Assembly (NCBI RefSeq): GCF_001634365.1
Contig: NZ_CP014579.1
Location: 2,170,001-2,234,000 of the forward strand
Reading direction: 5' to 3'
Length of the DNA stretch: 64,000 nucleotides
Source of the DNA: Paraburkholderia phytofirmans OLGA172
Lineage (GTDB): Bacteria; Pseudomonadota; Gammaproteobacteria; Burkholderiales; Burkholderiaceae
Shown piece by piece: positions 55,663 through 64,000 of this stretch; the stretch's first letter is position 1; every line of letters starts with the position of its first letter. The notes below the pieces were generated by a model. That model had not been told where the DNA came from and did no database searches. It saw only the letters and a list, made by a program, of their open reading frames with translations. The translations under genes were made by a program, and so were the position numbers.

Positions 55663-57711
55663 ATGAATTTCCCTTCGCTGCGTGACTGGATTTTTTCGCT
55701 AAAGACCTTCCTCGCAGGGATGCTCGCGCTTTATATCGCGTTCTACTTCGACCTTCCGAGGCCGTACTGGGCGTTGGCATCGGTCTATATTGTGTCGAAC
55801 CCGTTTGTCGGTGCGACACGCTCGAAGGCGCTTTATCGCGTGATCGGCACCGTGCTTGGCGCGGTCGCCTCCGTCGCCCTCGTGCCGCCTTTCGCGGAGA
55901 CGCCTTATCTGTTGAGCGCGCTGATAGCGCTATGGACAGGCGTGTTCGTCTACATTTCGATTTCGACGCGAGCCGCACGCAATTACGTTTTTCTGCTCGC
56001 CAGTTATTCGCTGTCCGTCATTGCTTTGCCGGCGTTGTCGGACACGTTGAGCATCTTCGACGTGGCAGTGGCACGAACCGAAGAAATCACGCTTGGCATC
56101 GTCTGCGCGAGCATCGTCGGCAGCGTTTTTTTTCCGAGCCGGCTCGCGCCGACACTAATCGAGCGAACGGACTCGTGGTTCCGCGACGCCGTTCTTTACG
56201 CGAACGAGTCGCTAGCGGGCCGGGTCGCTGGAGCGCTCGTTTCGGGAAGCCGACAGAGGATGGCGTCGAGTGCCCGCGGCTTCGAATTCCTGTTGAGCCA
56301 GTTGGCCTACGATCATGTCAGTCCGGCGATTCTCGCTCGCAGCGAGCAACTGCAAGGCCGGATGCAACTGATACTGCCCATTACGTCAGCACTCGCAGAC
56401 GTGCTCGCGGCCGCGCAGCAATCAGGCCCTGGCATTCCTGCGGGTTTCGGCGAACTGCTGCGCGATATCGGGCGCTGGATGGACGCGCCGCTCAGCGAGG
56501 ACCCCGAGCGCGAGGCGCCGCTAATCCGAAAGCGTATTGCGCAACTGGATCCGGCGCACAACGAACTGACGACATGGCAGGCGGCATTGTTATCCAGCGC
56601 GCTCTGGCGCTTGCGGCAGCTGGTCGATCTGTGGGCCGATTGCCGGACCTTACGTCTTATCATCGTTCACGAAAGAGGACACTGGCGGCCGCGGTTTCGT
56701 CATTGGCGGGTCGGCACGCGGCACGTTTTTCTCGACCGTGGTCTTGCTCTATTCTCCGCCAGCTCGGCGGCGCTGGTCATCTTCGTTTCGTCGTGCCTGT
56801 GGATCGCTTCCGGATGGCAGGATGGTGCGGCGGCGGTGTCGTTGGGCGCTATCGGCGTCTGCTTTTTCGCCGCGCTGGACGAGCCCGTGCCTATGATGAT
56901 TACTTTCCTGAAGTGCTCGACGATGGGCGTCGTCATTTCGGCGCTCTATCTGTTTGTCGTGTTGCCGAGTGGCCAGGACTTCGTTGTGCTGGTCATTTTC
57001 TTCTCGTTCGCGTTTGTTCCGCTTGGACTGTTGATGCCACGTCCGAAATGGGCGTTGATATCGACGCTCGTAGCGTTGACGGCCGCAACCTTTCTCGGTA
57101 TCGGCAGCGCCTATGACGCCAACATCCTTAGCTTCCTGAATGGCAATCTCGCGGGGCTGGCCGGCGTGACGTTCGCTTCGGTGATGACGGGGGTCATCCG
57201 CCCGTTCGGAACGGATGCGGCGACGGCACGACTGACCCGGTCAAGCTGGAGGGATGTCGTTTTAAGCGGGTCTAATTTATCTATTGATCATCAGCGTGAT
57301 CTGAACGCACGCATGCTCGACCGACTCATGCAGCTTATTCCGCGCGTCGCGCCGAGCGAGGACTACGAGCACCCGTCCACTGAAAGCCTGCGCGACATGC
57401 GCATTGCGCTCAATACACTTGACCTGCGCAGACTCTCGGGCAAGTTTTCTGGAGAGTTGCCGGCCGTATTGAATCGTGTGCTCGACGACGTGCGGTCGTA
57501 CTATGAACGATGCCTCGAATCGGGCGAGCGCCAAAGCGTACCGCCGACGCTTACGGTCGACGTCGATGCCGCCATAGCGCGGGTCATGGCTGACTTCGCG
57601 GCCGACCCTGGTGTGCCTAGCTACAAGCTGCGCAAAGGTGCGCTGCATGCGCTCATCGGACTCCGGCTGTCGCTGTTCCCAGGCGCGACACCTGACGACG
57701 CGTCCTTGTAG
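55663..57711 (+). CDS. FUSC-family (AaeB-like) aromatic acid efflux membrane protein
   Basis: The 682-residue protein has two hydrophobic blocks of about six helices (roughly residues 10-165 and 355-515) around a cytoplasmic helical domain, the FUSC/AaeB layout. The N-terminal segment FDLPRPYWALASVYIVSNPF with GATRSKALYRVIGTVLGA is the conserved signature. AaeB pumps p-hydroxybenzoate and related aromatic acids together with an HlyD-type partner. No such partner is next to it. The last about 16 codons overlap a porin relic on the other strand. Confidence 0.88.
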   Translation: MNFPSLRDWIFSLKTFLAGMLALYIAFYFDLPRPYWALASVYIVSNPFVGATRSKALYRVIGTVLGAVASVALVPPFAETPYLLSALIALWTGVFVYISISTRAARNYVFLLASYSLSVIALPALSDTLSIFDVAVARTEEITLGIVCASIVGSVFFPSRLAPTLIERTDSWFRDAVLYANESLAGRVAGALVSGSRQRMASSARGFEFLLSQLAYDHVSPAILARSEQLQGRMQLILPITSALADVLAAAQQSGPGIPAGFGELLRDIGRWMDAPLSEDPEREAPLIRKRIAQLDPAHNELTTWQAALLSSALWRLRQLVDLWADCRTLRLIIVHERGHWRPRFRHWRVGTRHVFLDRGLALFSASSAALVIFVSSCLWIASGWQDGAAAVSLGAIGVCFFAALDEPVPMMITFLKCSTMGVVISALYLFVVLPSGQDFVVLVIFFSFAFVPLGLLMPRPKWALISTLVALTAATFLGIGSAYDANILSFLNGNLAGLAGVTFASVMTGVIRPFGTDAATARLTRSSWRDVVLSGSNLSIDHQRDLNARMLDRLMQLIPRVAPSEDYEHPSTESLRDMRIALNTLDLRRLSGKFSGELPAVLNRVLDDVRSYYERCLESGERQSVPPTLTVDVDAAIARVMADFAADPGVPSYKLRKGALHALIGLRLSLFPGATPDDASL

Positions 57712-57833
57712 ATCGCGAGTGCATAGACGGCGGTGCGCTTGCTCAACGGGTAATCGACGCTTGCGTCCGGCCTGGTTGAAGTGGCCCGCGCCCATCAGGC
57801 GCATATACGAGTAGCCGAGGCTGGCCGTCAAAG
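57665..57833 (-). pseudogene. Relic of a porin C-terminal region with a frameshift
   Basis: The minus strand reads ALTASLGYSYMRLMGAGHFN then, after a shift of frame, DASVDYPLSKRTAVYALAIY with KDASSGVAPGN. These are the late strands of OmpC-like Burkholderia porins (HFNQ, DYALSKRTDVY, KASG). Neither the beginning nor the final Phe strand is present. It overlaps the end of the FUSC gene by about 45 bp. Confidence 0.6.
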
Positions 57834-58137
57834 CCGGGGGAAGGAGTACTTGCGGCAGCCTTCTAATGCGTTACGTGGTCTCTTCGTGGGACGATGGCGC
57901 GCGTCCGCTTCCGGCCACCGCGGTGCACACCTCGAATGAAACGGAACACGCAGGCACTTCGCCCTTCGGTAGCTTCGCAGACGGCCACCCACGCGAATCA
58001 GGGTTTACCCAAATTCTGCAACAATCCTCTCCAGGCATCGGCCTTAATCTTAAGAACCTGCTTACCTATACTGCGGTTACTGATTTACGAACAGGGCTGT
58101 TCGTAGCAGGACAAAACGAAGTCTGGAGGTAGGTACC

Positions 58138-58449
58138 ATGAAGTCCCTTATTCAAGCTGTTGTCGTTGCCGCTGCCCTTGCTGCTCCGGTTGCCGTATTC
58201 GCTCAATCGAACGAACCTCTCACCCGTGCGCAAGTGCGTGCCGAGCTCGCTCAGCTTGAGCAGACTGGCTGGCGTCCGGCTGCTGGTTCCGATCCGCACT
58301 ACCCGGAAGACATCCTGGCTGCCGAAGCCAAGGTGGTCGCACAAAACGGCGCGGCAAGCGGTTACGGCGGTGTTGTAACTGGTTCATCGGACGCAGGACG
58401 CCCGGCAGTGTCGAAGGCCGACTGGAACGCGATGTACAACCACCCGTAA
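58138..58449 (+). CDS. DUF4148 domain protein, secreted
   Basis: The 103-residue protein has a Sec signal peptide (MKSLIQAVVVAAALAAPVAV, cut near FAQS) and the DUF4148 core LTRAQVRAELAQLEQTGWRP with GSDPHYPEDILAAEAKV. This matches the one at 11354-11683. The ATG follows TGGAGGTAGGTACC. It is probably periplasmic, function unknown. A CTTAATCTTAAG variant of the TTAA motif is about 85 bp upstream. Confidence 0.8.
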   Translation: MKSLIQAVVVAAALAAPVAVFAQSNEPLTRAQVRAELAQLEQTGWRPAAGSDPHYPEDILAAEAKVVAQNGAASGYGGVVTGSSDAGRPAVSKADWNAMYNHP

Positions 58450-58526
58450 TGCGTTGATTTCGGACGTGCCGGCAGGATGCTAACAACTGGTTGGGGGTTT
58501 CATGACGCGGAAGCCAATGCTGGCAA

Positions 58527-58894
58527 ACGATTCCGACGAAATTGAGCCTTGCGCAGTTCGAGCAGTTTGTCTTGCCGCATCTGAGCACGGGTCGGCGTGG
58601 TCCGGCCCCGACGCTGGGGTTGCACAGGATTTTCAACTACATCCTGCAGTTGCTGTACATGGGATGTCGGGGGAAGGCGCTGCCGATCGAAAGGAATGCC
58701 GAAGGTCGCCCTGAAATTCACTACACGCGCATCTATCGGGCGTTGCGGCGATGGCAAGCCGATGGCTGCATCGGGTCTTCGCCCAGGAAGACAAGTTCCG
58801 GCGCCTGCTGCTTCGCTTCGAGCGTCTGAGCCCGGTTCACTATGCATTCAAGACCCTCGCTTATACGATGATCAACCTGCGGCACTACGGCTGA
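58527..58894 (+). pseudogene. Transposase relic, internal deletion
   Basis: The N-terminal part MSLAQFEQFVLPHLSTGRRG, LGLHRIFNYILQLLYMGCRG and IHYTRIYRALRRWQADGCI matches the start of a known Burkholderiales transposase group. After a frame change the reading HRVFAQEDKFRRLLLRFERL, then HYAFKTLAYTMINLRHYG and a stop, is the end of the same protein. The catalytic middle is missing. It lies directly upstream of the selC region. Confidence 0.7.
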
Positions 58895-59135
58895 CCATCA
58901 GCGCCGGTGCGAGCACCGTGGCGATGGCGATCGGCGCCATGAAGTGTCACGTCAACTTCATCTGCAATCCTGACAAACCATCGCTAAAAATAACATAAAA
59001 TCCGACTTTTTCACAACATGAACCGCCCCTGCGCGCTCACGCTACATCGCTTCACTGCCGCCAGTTCGCGCTGGATTGAAACCCGCAACCAGTTGGAAGA
59101 TACCGGAATGCCCGGGAAGCCCGGGAAGCCTTGTC

Positions 59136-59231
59136 TGGCGGAAGGCAGCCGGAGTCGAACCGACCTGAGCGCGTCTGACGCCCTCAACTGGGTTTGAAGC
59201 CCAGCCGCACCACCGGATACGAATGCCTTCC
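59136..59231 (-). tRNA. selC: tRNA-Sec (anticodon UCA)
   Basis: The minus strand reads GGAAGGCATTCGTATCC and ends GGCTGCCTTCC with GCCA following (59136-59139), so CCA is encoded. The acceptor GGAAGG/CCTTCC pairs, the anticodon loop is CTTCAAA (TCA at 59195-59197) on a CTGGG/CCCAG stem, and a long extra arm follows. The length (96 nt), extra arm and UCA anticodon define a selenocysteine tRNA. It sits 55 bp after selB on the same strand. Confidence 0.95.
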
Positions 59232-59286
59232 TACGGTGATTGAACTACAGTGATAAAAAACCACGCATTGCGACTCAACCCCTGAA

Positions 59287-61200
59287 TCAATTCAGATCGA
59301 GCCAACGACTATCCGTGCGCATCAGATGCAGGCCACGGTGGAAGCGAGTATACCCAACCCGGTCGAAGAATTCCAAAAGCTGAATCGCGCGCTTTCGTCC
59401 AAGACCAGTGACGTCACGAAAAGGCGCGGCCGCTACCGTACCCGCATTCTTTTGCGCTTCGGAACCCGCAATCAAAGCCAGTTCGCGAATCACCTCATGG
59501 TGATAAAAGAGGTCGCGCACAACCTGAAAAAGTTCGCCCTGTCGCGCGAGCTTGCGCAGTAACTGTCGCATGCGGTCTTCGGATACGCCATGTGCGTTTG
59601 CCAGATCACGCACCCAGGGCGGATCGAAACGTCCTTCTTTCAGCGCCGGCAGCAGTGCCGCTGCGAGCGCGCGATCGGCGTCGTCGAGCGTCACCGAGTG
59701 GTCCGGCAGATGCAGCCACGGTCCGCGTCTGACGATCTCGCCACGCGCCGCCGCATCGTCGATTACGGCGCGCCACAATGCATTGTCGACGAGAGGTGCC
59801 GCGATCCGCCGTAAGCGCGATACATCCGGGCCGAGTTCATCCGGCGAGCGCTCGTGGTACTGCTTTAGCGTCGTAGTCAGCCGCGCATTCAAGGCCCGCC
59901 ATGACTCATCTGCGATCAATAACGCATCGTTACCGGGGAGTTCCACAACGCGTGTGTTGGACGGCAACGCGAACGCGGCCGCCCGCATGCCCGTCAGTCG
60001 TTCCAGCAACGAACGGGACAATCCATGCGGAGCCCTTGCGAGGAGCGAATCCAGCGCCCCGGTGTCGAGCATGACCTGAATCGCATCGAGCCACGCCAGC
60101 CGCTCTGCGGAGCGACGCTTGCGCGAAGGCGCGAACGGATCGAGCACATGACCGCCGCCAACCGTGCGATTAGCCTGCGCATTGCGTACGACAAAACGGT
60201 CGCCAGGAAGCGCGCACACCGGCCGTTCGAACACGAGCTGCGCGCGCGCCGACTGACCTGCGCCGAGCGTCTCGCCATCGAGCAACGCGACATGCGCCAC
60301 CTGATGCTGCGTGCCGAGATGCACATGCAGCGACGCCCAATGCTCCAGCGTCAACGGAGCATCGGCGAGCAGCGTCAGCATGACGTCGACGCGGTCCGAC
60401 GCTTGCGACAGCCGCGGATCGACGATCCAGTCACCTCGATCAATCGCGCTCTTCTCGATGCCCGGCAGATTCAACGCGCAGCGCTCGCCCGCCCGCCCGG
60501 TCTCGGCCGGACGATTCTGCGCATGAATGCTGCGTACGCGCACCAGCTGATTTTTCGGCGCGAGCAGCATCGTGTCGCCTACCGTCACGCGTCCCGACAC
60601 CACGGTCCCTGTCACGATCGTACCTTGACCCGCAAGCGTGAAGACACGGTCGATCGCGAGACGGAACAGGCCGTCGTCGCGCTTCATGCGCCACGCTGCT
60701 GCCGCTGCGTGCAAATGCGCTTTCAACGCAGCCACACCAGGATCGTCGTCATGCGTCGCGCAGGTGTCGAACACGGGCGCATCCTGCAACACGCTGCCGT
60801 TCAGAAACGCTGCGATCTCGTCATGCGCTTCCTGCAGTCGCTGCGCATCGACACGGTCTATCTTCGCCAGCGCTATCGCACAGCTCTTGATCCCGAGCAG
60901 TTCCACAATCGCCAGATGTTCGCGCGTTTGCGGCATCACGCCGTCGTCGGCGGCAATCACGAGCAGGGCGAAATCGATGCCGCTCGCGCCCGCGGTCATC
61001 GTATGAACAAGCTTTTCGTGGCCCGGCACATCGATCAGGCCGAGCACGTCGCCGTTTTCGAGCGGTACGTACGCATAGCCCAGTTCGATCGAAATGCCGC
61101 GCGCCTTTTCTTCCTTCAGACGATCCGTATCGACGCCCGACAGCGCTCTCACCAGGCTCGTTTTGCCGTGGTCGATATGCCCGGCCGTACCTACGATCAT
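59287..61200 (-). CDS. selB: Selenocysteine-specific elongation factor SelB
   Basis: The 637-residue protein has an N-terminal GTPase with G1 [13 protein letters not shown], switch [21 protein letters not shown] and AKIDR, the EF-Tu-like domains 2 and 3, and a long C-terminal set of winged helices (from about 390) that bind the SECIS hairpin in mRNA. It carries Sec-tRNA to UGA codons at the ribosome. The ATG at 61200 overlaps the stop of selA by four bases, so the two are coupled. Confidence 0.96.
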   Translation of the reverse strand: MIVGTAGHIDHGKTSLVRALSGVDTDRLKEEKARGISIELGYAYVPLENGDVLGLIDVPGHEKLVHTMTAGASGIDFALLVIAADDGVMPQTREHLAIVELLGIKSCAIALAKIDRVDAQRLQEAHDEIAAFLNGSVLQDAPVFDTCATHDDDPGVAALKAHLHAAAAAWRMKRDDGLFRLAIDRVFTLAGQGTIVTGTVVSGRVTVGDTMLLAPKNQLVRVRSIHAQNRPAETGRAGERCALNLPGIEKSAIDRGDWIVDPRLSQASDRVDVMLTLLADAPLTLEHWASLHVHLGTQHQVAHVALLDGETLGAGQSARAQLVFERPVCALPGDRFVVRNAQANRTVGGGHVLDPFAPSRKRRSAERLAWLDAIQVMLDTGALDSLLARAPHGLSRSLLERLTGMRAAAFALPSNTRVVELPGNDALLIADESWRALNARLTTTLKQYHERSPDELGPDVSRLRRIAAPLVDNALWRAVIDDAAARGEIVRRGPWLHLPDHSVTLDDADRALAAALLPALKEGRFDPPWVRDLANAHGVSEDRMRQLLRKLARQGELFQVVRDLFYHHEVIRELALIAGSEAQKNAGTVAAAPFRDVTGLGRKRAIQLLEFFDRVGYTRFHRGLHLMRTDSRWLDLN

Positions 61201-62627
61201 GCCTGCACGTCCTTCAATTGCTCGATCAATTGCGCTTCATCGGCGGCTTCGAGACAGCGCAAATCGAGACGTAACGCATCGTCTGCGATACGGGCGATGA
61301 CCGGCCGCGCCATCTCGCGCAAGCGCTTCTCGAGCGCGAGCAATTGACGGCCGCCGCGCTTGCCGTCGGCGGTCCTGACGACGAGGCCATAGCTCGGCAG
61401 CACATCGACCGGCAATGCGCCGCTGCCGATCTGACTGAACATGGGCTCGGCCACCACGACGTAGCGCTCTCCGACCATACGCTGCAACGCAGGCTGTATC
61501 CGCTCCGCGGTGAGCCGGATGTCGTCGCTCGGGCGCGTGAGCAAACGCAGCGTAGTCAGCCGCTCAGCGAGTTTTTCCGGCGCGCGATACATCTGCAGCA
61601 CGGTCTCCAGTGCCGCGAGCGTCAGTTTGCCGACGCGCAGCGCGCGCTTGAGGGGATGCTTCTTGATCTTTGCGATCAGATCACGCCGGCCGACGATCAA
61701 CCCCGCCTGCGGGCCACCAAGCAGTTTGTCGCCGCTGAACGTGACAAGATCGGCGCCGGCTTCGACGGTTTCGCGCACGGTCGCCTCACGCGGCAAGCCC
61801 CATTGCGTCAGATCGACCAGCGTGCCGCTGCCGAGGTCCACCGCAACGGCGATACCGCGCGCGTGGGCAAGCGCCGCGATGGCGTCGACCCCGACCTCTT
61901 TGGTGAATCCGCTGATCGCGTAATTGCTCGTGTGGACTTTCATCAGCAGCGCGGTTTGCGGACCGATGGCTTCGTCGTAGTCTTTCAGATGCGTGCGATT
62001 GGTGGTGCCGACTTCGCGCAGCCTGGCGCCCGCGCGGCTCATGATGTCGGGAATGCGAAACGCGCCGCCGATTTCAACCAGTTCGCCACGCGACACGATC
62101 ACCTCTTTTTTTGACGCCAACGCGGACAACGTGAGCAACACCGCCGCAGCGTTGTTGTTGACGACGGTCGCCGCTTCGGCGCCAGTCAGTTCGCAGATGA
62201 GTTCGTCGATCAGATCGTCGCGGTCACCGCGCTTGCCGGTGCCGAGATCGAACTCGAGGTTAGCCGGTTGCGTGAGCGCCTTCATGACGGCTTGCACCGC
62301 TTCGTCGGGCAGCAATGCGCGGCCGAGATTGGTATGCAGCACGGTGCCGGTCAGATTGAAGACGCTGCGCAAGCGGGCCGCGTTGCGCCGGCGCAGCGTG
62401 GCCTCGACGGAGACCTGCAGTTGCGCGATATCGAGCGCGCTCACCGACGCATCGCCCGACTGCGCGTCGGCGCGCCACGTGTCGAGTGCGTGACGCAAGG
62501 CACCCAACACCTGCGTACGGCCGAACTCAGTCAGCAACGCCGCAAACTCGGCCGACGCCATCACCCTTTCCACCGACGGCACACGCGCCATCAACGCCCG
62601 CAATTCAGAGCCGGTCACATCGCTCAC
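61197..62627 (-). CDS. selA: L-seryl-tRNA(Sec) selenium transferase SelA
   Basis: The 476-residue PLP enzyme has [58 protein letters not shown] and the PLP lysine in [20 protein letters not shown]. It turns Ser-tRNA(Sec) into Sec-tRNA(Sec) using selenophosphate. The GTG at 62627 has GAGGATTGCCTC in front and is preferred to an ATG 14 codons upstream that lacks a ribosome site and would overlap fdhE further. Confidence 0.95.
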   Translation of the reverse strand: MSDVTGSELRALMARVPSVERVMASAEFAALLTEFGRTQVLGALRHALDTWRADAQSGDASVSALDIAQLQVSVEATLRRRNAARLRSVFNLTGTVLHTNLGRALLPDEAVQAVMKALTQPANLEFDLGTGKRGDRDDLIDELICELTGAEAATVVNNNAAAVLLTLSALASKKEVIVSRGELVEIGGAFRIPDIMSRAGARLREVGTTNRTHLKDYDEAIGPQTALLMKVHTSNYAISGFTKEVGVDAIAALAHARGIAVAVDLGSGTLVDLTQWGLPREATVRETVEAGADLVTFSGDKLLGGPQAGLIVGRRDLIAKIKKHPLKRALRVGKLTLAALETVLQMYRAPEKLAERLTTLRLLTRPSDDIRLTAERIQPALQRMVGERYVVVAEPMFSQIGSGALPVDVLPSYGLVVRTADGKRGGRQLLALEKRLREMARPVIARIADDALRLDLRCLEAADEAQLIEQLKDVQA

Positions 62628-62643
62628 GAGGCAATCCTCTTTC

Positions 62644-63642
62644 TCAGTCTGACTCGTCGGAAGAGTCATCAGCCGCGGTGCCGGCCGGTTCCGGCCAGAG
62701 CCACGGATGCGGCGACGCGCGCCGGTAACCCTCCGCTCCCATCAGCAAGTCCAGAGTGAGACTGGCGAGATCGTCCGCGAACGGTTCGAAATCGTAGTCC
62801 TTCGACTGAATGCCGATTTTCCGGTAAGTATGGCATTCGTCGCACGACTCCGCCTTCAAGACTGCATTCCTGGAATCGGCTTCCCGGGTGGCCTCGTCGG
62901 TGTCCTGCGCGCCGACAGCGTGATAGGCAATGCCCTTGGTCGAGTCGCAGTTCGAACATTTCGCGCGGACCATGTGCCACTCGGTCGCACACAGACCGCA
63001 TTGCAGGTAGCGGTAATTGTCATACGTACCGCCCACACGCACCATGCTCGCCACCGGATGCGATCCGCATACAGGACACAGACCGAGCGTCTCGAGGTAC
63101 GGCACCTCACGCTTATCGATGTCGGCAGCGAGGTCGGTCCATACGACTTGCAGCGCGGCCATGATGAACGGCGCGCACGCGGGATCGACTTCCTCGAAGC
63201 GCTGCGCGAAAATCGCGTCGGCCTGGGATTCGAGCGTGGCCTGGTCCAGCGTTCGCAGCTTTTCAATCAGTGCTTCGAGCGGCGGTGTGAGCGGGCCGGC
63301 GGCTTGCACCTTGTCGACCAACTGCAGCAGAACGTCGTGCCACGCCGGATCGCGCACGCCGGAAAGCGCCGGAATCAGCGGCATGGAATGCTGCTGCGCA
63401 CTCGCGATCAACTCGGCGCCAGGCGGCTTCGCCTCGAAGCCGGTGATCACGGCTTGCTGCGCGTCCGCCAGCACGGCCATCAGGCGCAAATAGCCGGCGA
63501 TCGGATTACTGAGCGCCGCCAGTTGACGCAGCCGCGCAGCGCGCGCCGAAAAGACCGCCAGCCGTTCCGGCGTACGGACACGGGGAATCGCCGTGTGATC
63601 GAGCGATTCGATATCGCCGGCTTCAAGAATGCGTTGAACCAA
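62644..63642 (-). CDS. fdhE: Formate dehydrogenase accessory protein FdhE
   Basis: About 332 residues with the FdhE zinc motifs [40 protein letters not shown] and CDECHTY. FdhE is a rubredoxin-like protein needed for assembly of active Sec/Mo formate dehydrogenases. The family starts at [24 protein letters not shown] at 63642 with AGAGGTCGATAC before it fits; a TTG 30 codons upstream keeps the frame but adds non-family residues. A hairpin lies just upstream. selA follows 16 bp downstream. Confidence 0.93.
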   Translation of the reverse strand: MVQRILEAGDIESLDHTAIPRVRTPERLAVFSARAARLRQLAALSNPIAGYLRLMAVLADAQQAVITGFEAKPPGAELIASAQQHSMPLIPALSGVRDPAWHDVLLQLVDKVQAAGPLTPPLEALIEKLRTLDQATLESQADAIFAQRFEEVDPACAPFIMAALQVVWTDLAADIDKREVPYLETLGLCPVCGSHPVASMVRVGGTYDNYRYLQCGLCATEWHMVRAKCSNCDSTKGIAYHAVGAQDTDEATREADSRNAVLKAESCDECHTYRKIGIQSKDYDFEPFADDLASLTLDLLMGAEGYRRASPHPWLWPEPAGTAADDSSDESD

Positions 63643-63678
63643 AGTATCGACCTCTGAAAACTGCGCTGAAAACTGAAG

Positions 63679-63712
63679 AGCCGCCGCTGTTCGTCGAACA
63701 AGGGCGGCGGCT
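63679..63712 (-). terminator. GC-rich hairpin between fdhI and fdhE
   Basis: AGCCGCCGC and GCGGCGGCT (63679-63687 and 63704-63712) form a nine-base stem, with TGTTCG/CGAACA inside. No run of U follows closely on the minus strand, so it may be a weak terminator, processing or stability element, not a full stop, between the structural and accessory genes. Confidence 0.55.
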
Positions 63713-63760
63713 CGGGGTGCGGTGCGCGGCAAGTTGTGCCGCGCTTTTTTTACCTATCCT

Positions 63761-64000
63761 TTACCGATCCTGCTTGCCGATGATTTCCTTGAACCAGTTC
63801 GGATGATGCTTTCTCGCCCAGCCGTAGGTCACGGTCCCGCGCGTCATCGCACCGACCGAGCCCTTGATCCACAGCGCCGCATAAATATGCACGACGATGC
63901 CGACGATCAGCACGAACGCAGCTGCAGCATGAACCAGCGCCGCGAGGCGGATGATCTCGATCGGGAAATAGAACGAGAAATAGCGCCGCCAGATCACAAC
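63761..64000 (-). CDS. fdhI: Formate dehydrogenase cytochrome b (gamma) subunit, 5' end outside window
   Basis: The last about 80 residues are seen: a membrane helix (LAALVHAAAAFVLIVGIVVH) with a His likely to bind haem b, IYAALWIKGSVGAMTRGTV and YGWARKHHPNWFKEI. These match the C-terminus of the FdnI/FdoI type di-haem cytochrome b that passes electrons from formate dehydrogenase to quinone. The catalytic (Sec) and iron-sulphur subunits should be to the right. Confidence 0.88.
   Translation of the reverse strand, partial: VVIWRRYFSFYFPIEIIRLAALVHAAAAFVLIVGIVVHIYAALWIKGSVGAMTRGTVTYGWARKHHPNWFKEIIGKQDR

Noticed and set aside
59108..59130. Short tandem CCCGGGAAG repeat next to selC
   Set aside because: Only two units; too little to call a functional repeat.
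60025..61347. 440-codon plus-strand frame opposite selB
   Set aside because: Shadow of selB, with typical antisense composition and no motif.
1..64000. CRISPR arrays, rRNA genes, prophage
   Set aside because: No regularly spaced repeats, rRNA or phage structural genes were found on reading both strands.

Overview
The window reads as a chromosomal or megaplasmid segment of a Burkholderiaceae bacterium, most like Paraburkholderia or Caballeronia. The support is indirect: high-GC coding sequence, OmpC-like porins, DUF4148 and XapX proteins, many LysR and AraC regulators, and a selenocysteine/formate dehydrogenase cluster in the order fdhI-fdhE-selA-selB-selC. Species cannot be fixed from the sequence alone.

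Layout. 1-17.6 kb: mostly intact metabolic and regulatory genes (molybdenum hydroxylase subunit, XapX, HD-domain protein, MscS channel with a cyclic-nucleotide-like domain, amidohydrolase, isochorismatase-like hydrolase, LysR, DsbA/FrnE-like oxidoreductase, MFS pump, DUF4148, alpha/beta hydrolase, two AraC regulators). It ends with a large winged-helix/ATPase regulator cut by one in-frame stop. 18-30.2 kb: a chain of genes broken by insertion sequences. A LysR gene is split by an IS3-type element that itself carries an IS110-type element, an AraJ-like MFS gene is split by a second IS3-type element, and a cytochrome c4-like gene has its start codon 2.5 kb from its body because an IS110/IS1111-type and an IS5-type element lie between. 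A porin relic and an intact porin sit among them. 30.2-42.6 kb: YciI, dienelactone hydrolase, FAD monooxygenase, an outer-membrane factor/HlyD pair without an inner-membrane pump, Dps, an intradiol dioxygenase with a divergent LysR gene, relics of poxB and of a cydAB-type oxidase, and an IS5-type element inside another IS5-type element inside an FAD gene.

43-53.3 kb is the most unusual part. A degenerate IS110-type transposase is followed by a second IS110 transposase gene whose codon 14/15 boundary holds a group II intron. That intron carries a second, related group II intron in its domain I region (a twintron). The inner intron has its domain V hairpin split by a recombinase-in-trio (RIT) element with inverted repeats of about 33 bp and three tyrosine recombinase genes. 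Host gene, outer intron, inner intron and RIT element are thus nested, and every boundary can be read in the sequence.

53.8-64 kb returns to ordinary genes: an acetyl-CoA hydrolase/CoA-transferase family gene, a FUSC/AaeB-type efflux protein, a DUF4148 protein, a transposase relic, then the minus-strand selenocysteine cluster (tRNA-Sec, SelB, SelA, FdhE and the end of formate dehydrogenase cytochrome b). Together SelA, SelB and tRNA-Sec insert selenocysteine, probably into a formate dehydrogenase encoded just beyond the right edge; FdhE and FdhI serve the same enzyme. The middle of the window shows transposon load and gene loss (at least ten broken genes or relics) beside intact catabolic and stress genes. 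A near-identical TTAA-N6-TTAA motif occurs upstream of four transcription units and may mark a shared regulator.
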